Assembly: GCF_003851545.1 (NCBI RefSeq)
Contig: NZ_BHVX01000017.1
Coordinates: forward strand, 1 to 64,000
From: Ralstonia sp. SET104
Lineage (GTDB): Bacteria; Pseudomonadota; Gammaproteobacteria; Burkholderiales; Burkholderiaceae
Reading direction: 5' to 3'
DNA length: 64,000 bases
The stretch's first letter is position 1. Each line of letters begins with the position of its first letter. Shown here in pieces: positions 8,420 through 19,368 of this stretch. Both the position numbers and the translations under genes were made by a program. The notes beneath the pieces were generated by a model that was not told the DNA's origin, searched no databases, and saw only the letters and a list, made by a program, of their open reading frames with translations.

Positions 8420-9877
8420 ATGGGTCTGCATGCCATGCGGTCATCCTTGCGCTCCACTCTGCTGCTCGCAGGCGGCATTCTGCTGACGCTCGGGGTGCTG
8501 ATTGCCTCGGAGACGGGCAACATCCGCCTGAGCCAGGGCTACCGGCAGGTGATCCAGTCGCAGCAGGCTGAAACCGCCATCAATGAACTGCTCGCCGAGC
8601 TGGTCAACGCCGAGGCAGGGCAGCGCGGTTTCCTGCTCACGGGCAAAGACGAATACCTTGATCCGTACAACAAGGCCATCCCGCATATCCACGCGCTGAT
8701 GGCGGAGATCCGCGACCACTACGCCAACGATCCGGACGCGCTCAAGCTGTTCTCGGAAACGGCGCTGCAGGTCAGTCGCAAGCTCACTGAGATGGAACTC
8801 ACGCTGATCTACGGCAAGCGTGATCTTGAAGTGGCGCTCGATTTGGTGCGTACCGATTTCGGCAAGGCTTCCATGGAAGCCGTGCGGCAAGGTTTGGACC
8901 GCCTGCGCCAGCGCGAGATTGCCACCGTGGCCCGCAGCCTTGAGCACGCCGAGCGCGATCTGGCACTGTCGCGCTACGGCATTGCGCTCATCACGGCGGT
9001 CAACATCATTTTGCTGGTGGTGCTTGGCATGCAGCATGCCAAGCGCCTCGCCGTGACGGAGCGTGAGCGCGACATGGCGGAAGAAGAAAGCCAGAAGCTC
9101 GATCGCATGGTGCGTGAGCGCACGCGGCAGTTGTCCGACTTGGCCGCCCACTTGCAGCGCGTGACCGAAGACGAAAAGACGCGCCTCGCGCGCGAGCTGC
9201 ACGACGAGCTGGGCGCCATCCTCACGGCCACCAAGATGGATCTGCACTGGCTGCGCTCACGCATCCACGCCAGCGAGCCGGCCGTCAGCGAGAAGATCAC
9301 GCGCGTAATGGCCCACGTCGATCAGGGTATCCAGATCAAGCGCCGCCTGATCGAAGACCTGCGCCCCACGATCCTGCTCAACCTTGGCCTGGTGGAGGCG
9401 CTCTCGCAATTGACAGACGACGTCGGCACGCGCAACGGCTGGCATACCGAGGTGAGCCTGCCCGATGACATGCCCAAGCTGACCGATGATGCGGCCATCG
9501 CGCTGTATCGCATCGTGCAGGAATCGCTCACCAACGCTTCAAAGTACGCGCATGCGACCACGGTGTCGGTGGCGCTCGATGTGAGTGAAGAGGGCGTGCG
9601 CCTGCGTGTGCGTGACAACGGCCGCGGTTTCCCTGCCGACATTGAGCGGCGCCGCATGGTGGGTCATCACGGCCTGCTGGGCATGGAGCAGCGCGCTATT
9701 GCGCTGGGCGGCACGCTCGTCATCGATTCCGTGCCTGGCGGCGGCGTGACGATCATCGTCGAGCTGCCCCCGAACGATGCCGTGTTCGACCATGCTGGCG
9801 CAGACGAACCGTCGGGCATGCGGGCGCTGACCGGCGGTATCACGCCCGCGCCGGGCCACGGTGGCGCGGCGGTGTAA
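8420..9877 (+). CDS. CHASE3-domain sensor histidine kinase (NarL-type partner), 485 aa
   Basis: N-terminal membrane helix (STLLLAGGILLTLGVLIAS), a periplasmic CHASE3-like four-helix domain with the typical EAGQRGFLLTGKDEYLDPY, a second membrane helix (YGIALITAVNIILLVVLG), then the HisKA_3 phosphoacceptor (LARELHDELGAILTATK) and a HATPase domain with RDNGRGF and GGGVTI. HisKA_3 kinases pair with LuxR/NarL regulators, one of which lies at 10719-11351 on the other strand. The frame is open upstream, but the sensible starts are the ATGs at 8420 or 8435, neither with a clear ribosome site. Confidence 0.88.
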   Translation: MGLHAMRSSLRSTLLLAGGILLTLGVLIASETGNIRLSQGYRQVIQSQQAETAINELLAELVNAEAGQRGFLLTGKDEYLDPYNKAIPHIHALMAEIRDHYANDPDALKLFSETALQVSRKLTEMELTLIYGKRDLEVALDLVRTDFGKASMEAVRQGLDRLRQREIATVARSLEHAERDLALSRYGIALITAVNIILLVVLGMQHAKRLAVTERERDMAEEESQKLDRMVRERTRQLSDLAAHLQRVTEDEKTRLARELHDELGAILTATKMDLHWLRSRIHASEPAVSEKITRVMAHVDQGIQIKRRLIEDLRPTILLNLGLVEALSQLTDDVGTRNGWHTEVSLPDDMPKLTDDAAIALYRIVQESLTNASKYAHATTVSVALDVSEEGVRLRVRDNGRGFPADIERRRMVGHHGLLGMEQRAIALGGTLVIDSVPGGGVTIIVELPPNDAVFDHAGADEPSGMRALTGGITPAPGHGGAAV

Positions 9878-9905
9878 GCCGCCATTGCGATGTCACCGCC
9901 CAAAC

Positions 9906-9936
9906 AAAAAGCCCCATCGCGGGGCTTTTGTTTTTG
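9906..9936 (+). terminator. Bidirectional terminator between kinase and entericidin-like gene
   Basis: The stem aaaagcccc / ggggctttt is followed by gttttt on the plus strand and is flanked by an A run at 9906-9910, so it can also serve the minus-strand lipoprotein gene. Confidence 0.85.
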
Positions 9937-9960
9937 ATGCCGGTGTAGCTGACGCTGGCG

Positions 9961-10101
9961 TTACATCTTCTGCTTGGCGTTGTCGGCCGAGTTCTCCAGC
10001 TTCTGCCCCCCAGTCTGGAGGTCCTTGCCGGCACCGGCCATGGTGTTGCAGCCAGCCAGGAAAACGCACGTCAGTGCAAGTGCGGCACACAAGGTCTTCA
10101 T
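9961..10101 (-). CDS. Entericidin EcnA/B-like small lipoprotein, 46 aa
   Basis: A short gene reading MKTLCAALALTCVFLAGCNT at its start: a lipoprotein signal with lipobox LAGC (Cys18), then a 28-residue polar tail ending QKM. Size and layout match entericidins, small outer-membrane lipoproteins of a stationary-phase toxin/antidote locus in enterobacteria. In betaproteobacteria only one such gene is usually found. Good Shine-Dalgarno (aaggagcgtttg before ATG). It lies between the kinase gene and its presumed regulators. Confidence 0.8.
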   Translation of the reverse strand: MKTLCAALALTCVFLAGCNTMAGAGKDLQTGGQKLENSADNAKQKM

Positions 10102-10174
10102 CAAACGCTCCTTGGGGGTGAGAAATGACGTTGGGCCCGCAGCACGACAGAGGGCGCGGCAGGCGCGAAAAATC

Positions 10175-10615
10175 TCAGGGGTGGAAATGCCGCGCGGCTT
10201 GCTGGCGGGGGCGGCCCACGCCGGCGCGCTCTTCGATCACTTCGAACACCTTGTCGAGTTCGAGCGACTTGTCGAAGAAATAGTTGGCGCCGGCTTCAAA
10301 GCAGCGCTGCCGATAAGTCGGCACCTGCGCGTGGTTGGTGTAGACGATGCGCACGCTGGGCGACGCTTGATCACGCAACGTTTGAAGGACCTTGAAGCCA
10401 TTGCCCTGCCGCAATTGCAGGTCAACGATCACGACGTCATAGAGGCCCTGTTCGAGTAGGCTCAGCGCCAAATCTTCAGTGTCCGCCCATTCGACCGTCG
10501 CCACGAAGGCGGAGGCCTTGAGGTATTCCAGCACCATGCCGCGAAGCACGGGGGAATCCTCAATCAGGAGGACGCGCAGGCCTCGGGTGGAGAGGGTGAC
10601 GGCTTGATCCAGCAT
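10175..10615 (-). CDS. Single-domain response regulator (CheY-like receiver), 146 aa
   Basis: Receiver domain only: acidic pocket in VLLIEDSPVLRG, phospho-acceptor Asp in DVVIVDLQLRQGNGF, the Thr position in RIVYTNHA, and Lys in YFFDKSLEL. The C-terminal tail (RPRQQAARHFHP) is short, with no output domain. It may act through protein contact or as a phosphate sink. It lies next to the LuxR-type regulator on the same strand, about 100 bases away, and near the CHASE3 kinase, so the three probably form one signalling group. Confidence 0.88.
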   Translation of the reverse strand: MLDQAVTLSTRGLRVLLIEDSPVLRGMVLEYLKASAFVATVEWADTEDLALSLLEQGLYDVVIVDLQLRQGNGFKVLQTLRDQASPSVRIVYTNHAQVPTYRQRCFEAGANYFFDKSLELDKVFEVIEERAGVGRPRQQAARHFHP

Positions 10616-10718
10616 GGGTTGATGTTAGCCAGCGGGTTGCCGGGGTGGTATCGGGCGTTGTCCTACATGGCAGCTGGGTTTGCGGCGCGCCGGAGGGGTT
10701 TTGGCGCCCCACCGGGTG

Positions 10719-11351
10719 TTACTCAACCAAGCCGTTTTTGATGGCGTAATACGTGAGATCGGCATTGGATTTCATGCCCATTTTTTCCAGAATCCGCGTG
10801 CGATACGTGCTGACCGTTTTGACGCTCAGGAACAGCTCTTCAGCGATGATCGACACCGATTGTCCGCGTGCGAGCTTGCAGAAGATTTGAAACTCCCGTT
10901 TGGACAGCGTTTGGTGCAGCGGCTGGTCGGTCGGCTTTTCCAGGCCGCCAATCAGCAGTTCTGCCACGGTCGGGCTGACATAGCGACGGCCTTGCGACAC
11001 CGTACGAATGGCTTTCACCAGTTCATCCGGCGCACTTTCCTTGGTCAGATAGCCCGATGCGCCCGCGCGGATCAGGTTGATGGCGTACTGATCCTCGGGA
11101 AAGGTGGACAGGATCAGCACCGGCAGATCCGGATGGCGCTGGCGCGCCAGCTTGAGGGTGTCGATGCCGTTGCGATCGGGCATGGAGATGTCCAGCACCA
11201 CCACGTCAAAGGCGCCGGTGCGAAGTTGCTCCATCACCTCTTCCCCGCTGGCCGCTTCCCCCGCGACTTCGATGTCCCGCTCTTCGGACAGGAACTGCCG
11301 AAGACCGGCGCGGACGATCTCGTGATCATCCGCAATCAGGACGCGAATCAT
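10719..11351 (-). CDS. NarL/FixJ-type response regulator, 210 aa
   Basis: N-terminal receiver (MIRVLIADDHEIVRAG, phospho-Asp in DVVVLDISMPDRNG, Lys in YLTKESAP) and C-terminal LuxR-type helix-turn-helix (LSKREFQIFCKLARGQSVSI onward). The start at 11351 has aaggagcagc before ATG; the open frame upstream to 11489 lacks this. Likely DNA-binding partner of the HisKA_3 kinase at 8420-9877. Target genes are unknown; the neighbouring stress/envelope genes are candidates by position. Confidence 0.9.
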   Translation of the reverse strand: MIRVLIADDHEIVRAGLRQFLSEERDIEVAGEAASGEEVMEQLRTGAFDVVVLDISMPDRNGIDTLKLARQRHPDLPVLILSTFPEDQYAINLIRAGASGYLTKESAPDELVKAIRTVSQGRRYVSPTVAELLIGGLEKPTDQPLHQTLSKREFQIFCKLARGQSVSIIAEELFLSVKTVSTYRTRILEKMGMKSNADLTYYAIKNGLVE

Positions 11352-11652
11352 GCTGCTCCTTATGGGCGCGCTGAGCGGGCTGTCCGCGCGCTGCGCTTGT
11401 TGGTTCGGTACGACAGCGATTGTATCGGACTGTGGTGCGAAACCGGCACCTCTCGTGCTGGTGTCAGGCGTTGTTGGGTGGGTTTCCATGGGAAGCCTCG
11501 CAGATGTGCGCTTTTATCAACATGTTGGTGAGTGCCAACAGAGCGCAAATGGCGTGCCTGAGTGCGCAGGACAAAAGAAAACGGGGCGGAAGATGTCCGC
11601 CCCGTGATGGCCAGAGTGCACCGGGCGAGACCCGGCGCTCAGGCGTGAGGTG
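11352..11652. other. Intergenic region between response regulator and exported Lys/Ala-rich protein
   Basis: About 300 bases without a supported gene. It holds the upstream region of the minus-strand response regulator and, at 11573-11603, the terminator of the minus-strand gene from 12084. Open frames crossing it lack ribosome sites. Confidence 0.5.
11573..11603 (-). terminator. Terminator of the exported Lys/Ala-rich protein gene
   Basis: On the minus strand the stem ggggcgga/tccgcccc (11583-11590 with 11596-11603) is followed by gttttctttt. It lies 49 bases after the stop of the gene. Confidence 0.85.
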
Positions 11653-12084
11653 TTACTTGCTTTGCGTGGTGGCCGTGCCGTTCATGCTGGCGTCGGCGCT
11701 GAGGCCAGCGGCGGTGTCAGCCTTGGCAGCCTTGCCCGACTTCTCTGCCGACTTTTCCGTCTTGCCCACCGACTTGCCGACTTTGTCGGCGGTCTTGTCG
11801 ATGCCGGCTTCGGCCTTGGCCTTGTGTTCGTGGGCGGCCTTGGTGCCGTGCTCGGCCTTGCTGTTCAGTTGGCTCTTGGCGGACTCGGTGTCCAGTTTGG
11901 CGCCCGTAATTGCGCCAGTATCGGCCTTCAGGCCTACACCAGCGCCTGCGTTGCCCTGCGCCGGTGCGACGGCAGCCGTGCCGTTGGTTTGCAGCGATGC
12001 GCCGACCGACGGGGTTTGTGCATTGGCGTAGGCCGAAGCAGCAGCGATGGCGATGGCGGACAGGGAGATCAGCAGCTTGTTCAT
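11653..12084 (-). CDS. Exported Ala/Lys-rich low-complexity protein, 143 aa
   Basis: Sec signal peptide (MNKLLISLSAIAIAAASAYANA, cleavage near AYANA-Q). The mature part is rich in Ala, Gly, Lys and Thr with no Cys. Its second half reads KAEAGIDKTADKVGKSVGKT and similar quasi-repeats, predicted to be helical and disordered. No known domain is recognised. The start at 12084 is supported by gaaaggagtctctcc. Probably periplasmic. Function unknown. Confidence 0.72.
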   Translation of the reverse strand: MNKLLISLSAIAIAAASAYANAQTPSVGASLQTNGTAAVAPAQGNAGAGVGLKADTGAITGAKLDTESAKSQLNSKAEHGTKAAHEHKAKAEAGIDKTADKVGKSVGKTEKSAEKSGKAAKADTAAGLSADASMNGTATTQSK

Positions 12085-12270
12085 GGAGAGACTCCTTTCG
12101 TTCTGAACGGCCACGCGAGGAATTCGTCGCGGCATCACTCGATGTGTGGTGAGTGAGGCTTCAGTCTAGGGAGCCCTTCCGGTTACGACTGTTAGGGGGT
12201 GTAAGCCTTTGTAATGTAAGGATCGCCCCTCTTGAAACGCCGGCAGAGCCAATGCTGATAACGGTTTGCG

Positions 12271-12311
12271 GACGCAAGACACAGTGCGGTACACACTATG
12301 TCTTAAACGTC
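12271..12311 (-). other. Stem-loop downstream of the metH C-terminal gene
   Basis: The arms aagacacagtg and cactatgtctt pair at 10 of 11 positions, with gacg/cgtc at the outside. It starts 12 bases after the stop at 12323. There is no T tract, so it is only a candidate terminator or mRNA-stabilising hairpin. Confidence 0.4.
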
Positions 12312-12322
12312 TTGTCACAGAA

Positions 12323-15040
<2,718 letters not shown>

Positions 15041-15090
15041 GATCTTCTGATGCAAATGGGGACGGCAGTGTGCGGGCGTTCTGTCAGGGC

Positions 15091-16131
15091 TCAGGCGGCT
15101 TCTTTGTACTGGCCCGGCCAAGCGCGCGGCTTGCGGTTGGCAACGCGGTCAGCAATCGCCTTGATGTGCTCGGGCGTGGTGCCGCAGCAGCCGCCCACCA
15201 GATTCACCAGACCGGCGCCGGCAAATTCGTCGACCAGGCTGGAGGTGACTTCGGGCGTCTCGTCAAAGCCGGTGTCGCTCATCGGGTTGGGCAGGCCAGC
15301 GTTCGGGTAGCACGAGACGGCGGTGTCGCAAATCTTCGCCAACTCGGCAATGTACGGGCGCATCAGCGCCGCGCCCAGCGCGCAGTTCAGACCGAAGGTG
15401 ATCGGCTTGGCGTGGCGCAGGCTGTTCCAGAAGGCCTCAACCGTCTGGCCCGAAAGGATGCGGCCCGAGGCATCCGTCACGGTGCCGGAGATCATCACGG
15501 GCACGCGCTCGCCGGTGTCTTCAAAGAGCTGGTCGATGGCGAACAGCGCGGCCTTGGCGTTGAGCGTGTCGAAAATGGTTTCGACCAGGAACACATCCGC
15601 GCCGCCTTCGAGCAGCGCCTTGCCTTGCTCGTAGTACGCATCGCGCAGCAGGTCGAAGCTGACGTTGCGCGCGCCGGGGTCGTTCACATCGGGCGAGATG
15701 CTGGCGGTCTTGGGCGTGGGGCCGAAGGCGCCGGCCACGAAGCGCGGCTTCTCGGGCGTGCTGTATTTGTCGCAGGCCTCGCGCGCAAGGCGGGCGGCCA
15801 CCACGTTCATCTCGTAGGCCAGGTCGGCCATTTTGTAGTCTTCCTGCGCGATGGTCGTCGCGCCGAAGGTGTTGGTTTCGATCAGGTCCGCACCGGCGGC
15901 CAAATACTGCTCGTGGATCTCACGGATGACCTCGGGACGCGTGAGCACCAGCAACTCGTTGTTGCCCTTCACGTCGATCGGGTGGTCGGCAAAGCGCTCG
16001 CCGCGGTATTGCGCCTCGTTCAGCTTGTAGCGCTGGATCATGGTGCCCATCGCGCCGTCCAGGATGAGGATGCGCTCGCGCAGCAGCGCGGGCAGGTTGG
16101 CGGCACGGGTGTAGGGCAGGGGCGCGGTCAT
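15091..16131 (-). CDS. metH: Methionine synthase, homocysteine S-methyltransferase domain, 346 aa
   Basis: Stand-alone N-terminal module of MetH: a TIM barrel opening with [15 protein letters not shown], with the zinc ligands seen as Cys in [10 protein letters not shown] and the Cys pair in [12 protein letters not shown]. It binds homocysteine through zinc and would receive methyl from methylcobalamin on the product of the gene just downstream. Together the two proteins equal the length of a normal one-piece MetH. The separation is a clean gene boundary (stop, 50 bases, start) rather than a frameshift. The region just upstream has no clear riboswitch. Confidence 0.95.
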   Translation of the reverse strand: MTAPLPYTRAANLPALLRERILILDGAMGTMIQRYKLNEAQYRGERFADHPIDVKGNNELLVLTRPEVIREIHEQYLAAGADLIETNTFGATTIAQEDYKMADLAYEMNVVAARLAREACDKYSTPEKPRFVAGAFGPTPKTASISPDVNDPGARNVSFDLLRDAYYEQGKALLEGGADVFLVETIFDTLNAKAALFAIDQLFEDTGERVPVMISGTVTDASGRILSGQTVEAFWNSLRHAKPITFGLNCALGAALMRPYIAELAKICDTAVSCYPNAGLPNPMSDTGFDETPEVTSSLVDEFAGAGLVNLVGGCCGTTPEHIKAIADRVANRKPRAWPGQYKEAA

Positions 16132-16294
16132 GAGGAGACTCCGAGGTGCGGCAGCCGGTCAGATATTCAAAATTTGCGGCAGGATTGACGGCCGAGGCGG
16201 AATTTTACCAGTCGCATCAATGACTTGCCGCCGTTTTGGGCAATCGCGCTCCTATAATCCACATCACGCCATTCGCCCCGCGCTGACGCCCGCC

Positions 16295-16687
16295 ATGCAA
16301 CTGCTTGATCCGACCGACGCCCACGCTTTCCTGCAACGCACGCCCGCCGCGCTTTTTGTCGACTGTCGCAGCGAAATGGAACACCTGTTTGTCGGTCATC
16401 CGGCCGGCGCCCATCACGTCTCCTGGAACGACGGCCCGCACTGGGAGGTGAACCCGGAATTCGTGCCGACGGTGCGCAAGCTGACCGGCCACGGCATTGA
16501 ACGGCCGATCGTGCTGATCTGTCGCAGCGGCAATCGCTCGGCGGCGGCCGCGCATGCTCTGGAAGAAGCCGGTTTTCGTGACGTCTACGTCGTGCGCCAC
16601 GGTTTCGAGGGCGACCTGGACGGCACGCGCCATCGCAACACGCTCAATGGCTGGCGCCATGCTGGCCTGCCGTGGGAGCAGTGCTAG
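16295..16687 (+). CDS. Rhodanese-like sulfurtransferase, 130 aa
   Basis: Single rhodanese domain: substrate-loop motif CRSGNRS with the catalytic Cys at residue 76 in VLICRSGNRS, and an N-terminal CRSEMEH region. It would carry a persulfide on that Cys. Cytoplasmic, no signal peptide. The start at ATG 16295 is chosen because the domain begins there, although no strong ribosome site is visible. It is divergent from the metH genes; a functional link to sulfur amino acid metabolism is only suggestive. Confidence 0.88.
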   Translation: MQLLDPTDAHAFLQRTPAALFVDCRSEMEHLFVGHPAGAHHVSWNDGPHWEVNPEFVPTVRKLTGHGIERPIVLICRSGNRSAAAAHALEEAGFRDVYVVRHGFEGDLDGTRHRNTLNGWRHAGLPWEQC

Positions 16688-16693
16688 GCCAAA

Positions 16694-16757
16694 ACTATCG
16701 GCGCGATAGTTGATCGACACATGAAAAAACGCCCGGCGGCGCCACGCTCCGGGCGTT
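16694..16757 (+). terminator. Hairpin plus bidirectional terminator after the rhodanese gene
   Basis: First a perfect hairpin actatcg/cgatagt (16694-16710), then the stem aacgcccgg/ccgggcgtt (16728-16736 with 16749-16757). The latter has an A run on its left side, giving T residues on the minus strand for the convergent DUF3567 gene, and ttcttg on the plus strand. Confidence 0.75.
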
Positions 16758-16800
16758 TCTTGTTGATCCGTCTGGCGGGCAGCTTTGCCCGCGCGGCACT

Positions 16801-17058
16801 TCAGTGCATCGTGACCGGCTGCGTCATCACCGTATCGAATTTGCCAAGGAAGTCGTCGACTTCTTCGACCGTGGGTTCGCTGGCGATCAGCTTTTTCACG
16901 TCCTCGCGGAAGTGCTCGGCCAGCTCGCCGCCGAGGAAAATTTCACGCTTGAGGTTCTTGTCCACGATCTCGTAGCCGCCCGCTGCCAGCATGGCGTGTT
17001 GGCCGTCTACACCGAACTCGACAACACAGTAGTTGTCGCTGTTGTAGATCATTTGCAT
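16801..17058 (-). CDS. DUF3567-family protein, 85 aa
   Basis: Small acidic cytoplasmic protein beginning MQMIYNSDNYCVVEFGVD, matching the DUF3567 family of betaproteobacteria. Strong Shine-Dalgarno ggaggtgcacc before the ATG at 17058. The central part reads GGYEIVDKNLKREIFLGGE. Function unknown. Confidence 0.8.
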   Translation of the reverse strand: MQMIYNSDNYCVVEFGVDGQHAMLAAGGYEIVDKNLKREIFLGGELAEHFREDVKKLIASEPTVEEVDDFLGKFDTVMTQPVTMH

Positions 17059-17121
17059 GGTGCACCTCCGAGGCGTCAATCGTCTTGCTGTTGTGGGGAC
17101 TGCTCTACTGCTGCACCGGGT

Positions 17122-17189
17122 AGATGGGGCCCACGATCATGACTTCAAGGGCCGATCAACTCCCGCCTCATGATCGCTCTGCCCCATCT
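17122..17189. repeat. Nested stem-loop upstream of the DUF3567 gene
   Basis: Two perfect 9-bp inverted repeats lie one inside the other: agatggggc (17122-17130) with gccccatct (17181-17189), and cgatcatga (17134-17142) with tcatgatcg (17168-17176). The rest of 17059-17377 holds no gene I can support. The structure lies 64 bases upstream of the DUF3567 start and has no T tract, so a regulatory RNA, operator pair or mobile remnant are all possible. Confidence 0.5.
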
Positions 17190-17377
17190 GTTCCTTGGGC
17201 TTCATGATTGGCCACAAAGTTCGCAAATGCGAGGCGAAATGTGTGACGTGCGTTGTGATCGCGTAACAAGACCTTTCCGTTCCTGCATCGAAAGAAGCAA
17301 GCCGCCTTCCGCCATTCGACGGGTAGACGACGTGCCGTGTGCGGGGCGCTTGCAACTATCGGCAGGGCAAGCAGGTT

Positions 17378-18217
17378 TCATGGCGTGTCACATTGACTCC
17401 CGCATCCTGCGTGCCCGAGGAACTCATCCAGATCGGTGAGGAAGACCTCCTCCTGTTCGATGGGGGACAGGTGGGCTGCGTGCGGAATCACTTTCAAACG
17501 CGCGTCGGGAATGTGCGCGGTGATCTCGCGCGCCACTTCCACCGGGGCGCCGGTGTCGTGTTCGCCGGTCACGACAAGCGTTGGGCAGGCGATGCGCGCG
17601 AGCGAATTGCGCGTGTCGAGCGCCTTGATGGCGGTGCAGGCACCCACATAGCCGTGCGGCGGCGTGGCACGCAGCAACTCGCGGATGCGTTCAACAGCGT
17701 CGGGATGGGCTTCGCGAAACGGTGTGGTCAGCCAGCGCTGCATCGTAGGTTCGACGATGCCGCTCATGCCGTGCGCTTGGACCTGGCCGATGCGTTCGTC
17801 CCACATGGCGTGCGCTGAAATCGGCGTGTGGCACACGGTGTCGCAGAGGGCGAGCGAGAGCAGCCGCTGCGCGTGCCGCACGCCCAGCACCTGCCCGACC
17901 ATGCCGCCCATCGACAGGCCGACGAAATGCGCCCGTTCAATCGACAGTGCATCGAGCAGGCCGGCCACATCGTCGGCCATCTGGAACAGCGTGTAGGCGC
18001 CGTGGGGGGCGCTGGTTTTGCCGTGGCCGCGCGCGTCGTAGCGCAGGACGCGGTAGCGGGTCGCCAAGCGCTGGGCGATGCCGTCCCATAGCTGGTGATC
18101 CACGCCAAGCGCATGCGCAAGCACGACCCACGCGCCATCAGCACCGTCGATGCGGTAATGGATGTCGATGCCGTTGGCGCGCACTGCGCCGGTGTTGGGG
18201 AGGGCGTTGGCGTTCAT
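17378..18217 (-). CDS. Alpha/beta hydrolase, PcaD-like (3-oxoadipate enol-lactonase family), 279 aa
   Basis: Canonical alpha/beta hydrolase: HALGVDHQLW oxyanion region, nucleophile elbow GLSMGG, acid in VTGEHD, and catalytic His in PHAAHLSP. The closest subfamily by these motifs is 3-oxoadipate enol-lactonase, but a general esterase cannot be excluded. The start at 18217 has the strong ribosome site aaggaggctgacc, which overlaps the stop region of the preceding DUF3108 gene, so both are in one operon. Confidence 0.8.
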   Translation of the reverse strand: MNANALPNTGAVRANGIDIHYRIDGADGAWVVLAHALGVDHQLWDGIAQRLATRYRVLRYDARGHGKTSAPHGAYTLFQMADDVAGLLDALSIERAHFVGLSMGGMVGQVLGVRHAQRLLSLALCDTVCHTPISAHAMWDERIGQVQAHGMSGIVEPTMQRWLTTPFREAHPDAVERIRELLRATPPHGYVGACTAIKALDTRNSLARIACPTLVVTGEHDTGAPVEVAREITAHIPDARLKVIPHAAHLSPIEQEEVFLTDLDEFLGHAGCGSQCDTP

Positions 18218-18219
18218 GG

Positions 18220-19368
18220 TCAGCCTCCTTCCTGGGACTGGTAGACCAGGTCGAACTGCATGCCGTTGGGCTCGGTCTGGCGCAGGCGTACTGGCAGCCA
18301 ACCGTGGTCGGCGGACAGCCAGATTTCTACGCGCCGTTTGTCATCTGCACGGCGCGGCAGCCGTATGAAGTGTTGCGCACGAATCGTGCCGTTCGGGGTG
18401 TCGATGGTCTCTTCGCCGACGTGCTGAACGCGGGCGACCTCCACGCTGTCGGTATCGGCGATCGGGAATTCCAGCGTCAGGCCGGGGCTGGCGATGCGCT
18501 TGGGTCCGCCACGCGCCAATCCCGTCAATTGCAGGAAGACGCTGAAGCGATCCTGCGTGCCTTCAGGCAGTGGCAGCACGGCAGGTGTGCGCGTGAAAGT
18601 GACGGTGGGTGCGCTCTGAACGCCTGAGGCAAGGGCACGATCGACGGCGTAGTGGAAGGTCGTCACGTCGGGTTGTCTGCGCCCGCGCACTTCTTCATAG
18701 CGAGCGGGGGTCAGGCCATACGCGCCGATGGTCCCGGCGCTGCGGAAAGCGAGCGTGCCGAAGAACAATGGCAGCGGAATTTCAACGGCGAGCGTGTAAG
18801 TTTTGCCATCGGTTGCCCAGCGGATCACACCGTCCTCGTTGCGTACGCCGTTGACGTAGGTGGCGTACCGCAGCGTGGCCGATGGCGGCAGCGAGAAGCC
18901 ATCGCCGGGCGGCGCAGGCGGCACGCTGGGGCCTTCGCCGCTGAGATCGGTAATCACGCCGGTATCGGCCGAGGCTTGAGCGCCGGCGCTGTTGAACTCG
19001 GAGGGGTCCATGGTTGCCAGGTCAGGCGCAGACGGGGTCGGCGCCAGCGCCGGGGCGGGTGCCGCCCGAGGATGCGGATGCGGCGAGACGGCCCGTGGTT
19101 TTGGCGCGGTGGCCGGGGGTGGCGTAGGCTGGACCGGTGCGGGTTGGAGCAGCAGCGCGGGGATGATCTGCTCCGGCGCGGGTGGCCACGTCACCTGATG
19201 GCTGCGCGCAATCCACACGACGGCGATGACGTGGAGTACGAGCACGGCCAGCAGCACGAGCCCGAATCGGCTGAGCCGACGAAAGCGACCAATACCACGC
19301 AGGCGAGTTTGCGCGCGGTCGGTATTTCGTTCGTCAGGATTGGGGCGGGGTGGGTGCAACGTATCCAA
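18220..19368 (-). CDS. DUF3108 protein with membrane anchor and proline-rich linker, 382 aa
   Basis: One N-terminal membrane helix (about residues 34-53, RFGLVLLAVLVLHVIAVVWI), then a Pro/Ala-rich linker (PAPVQPTPPPATAPKPRA) and a large C-terminal periplasmic domain of the DUF3108 type. Function unknown. Its start overlaps the end of the IclR gene by 35 bases, and its stop abuts the hydrolase start. Confidence 0.72.
   Translation of the reverse strand: MDTLHPPRPNPDERNTDRAQTRLRGIGRFRRLSRFGLVLLAVLVLHVIAVVWIARSHQVTWPPAPEQIIPALLLQPAPVQPTPPPATAPKPRAVSPHPHPRAAPAPALAPTPSAPDLATMDPSEFNSAGAQASADTGVITDLSGEGPSVPPAPPGDGFSLPPSATLRYATYVNGVRNEDGVIRWATDGKTYTLAVEIPLPLFFGTLAFRSAGTIGAYGLTPARYEEVRGRRQPDVTTFHYAVDRALASGVQSAPTVTFTRTPAVLPLPEGTQDRFSVFLQLTGLARGGPKRIASPGLTLEFPIADTDSVEVARVQHVGEETIDTPNGTIRAQHFIRLPRRADDKRRVEIWLSADHGWLPVRLRQTEPNGMQFDLVYQSQEGG

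Noticed and set aside
15070-16188. Plus-strand frame of about 370 codons opposite the homocysteine-domain gene
   Set aside because: Antisense shadow of a certain enzyme gene.
16132-16290. Possible SAH or cobalamin riboswitch upstream of metH
   Set aside because: The leader is short and I could not find the conserved SAH or B12 riboswitch core in it.
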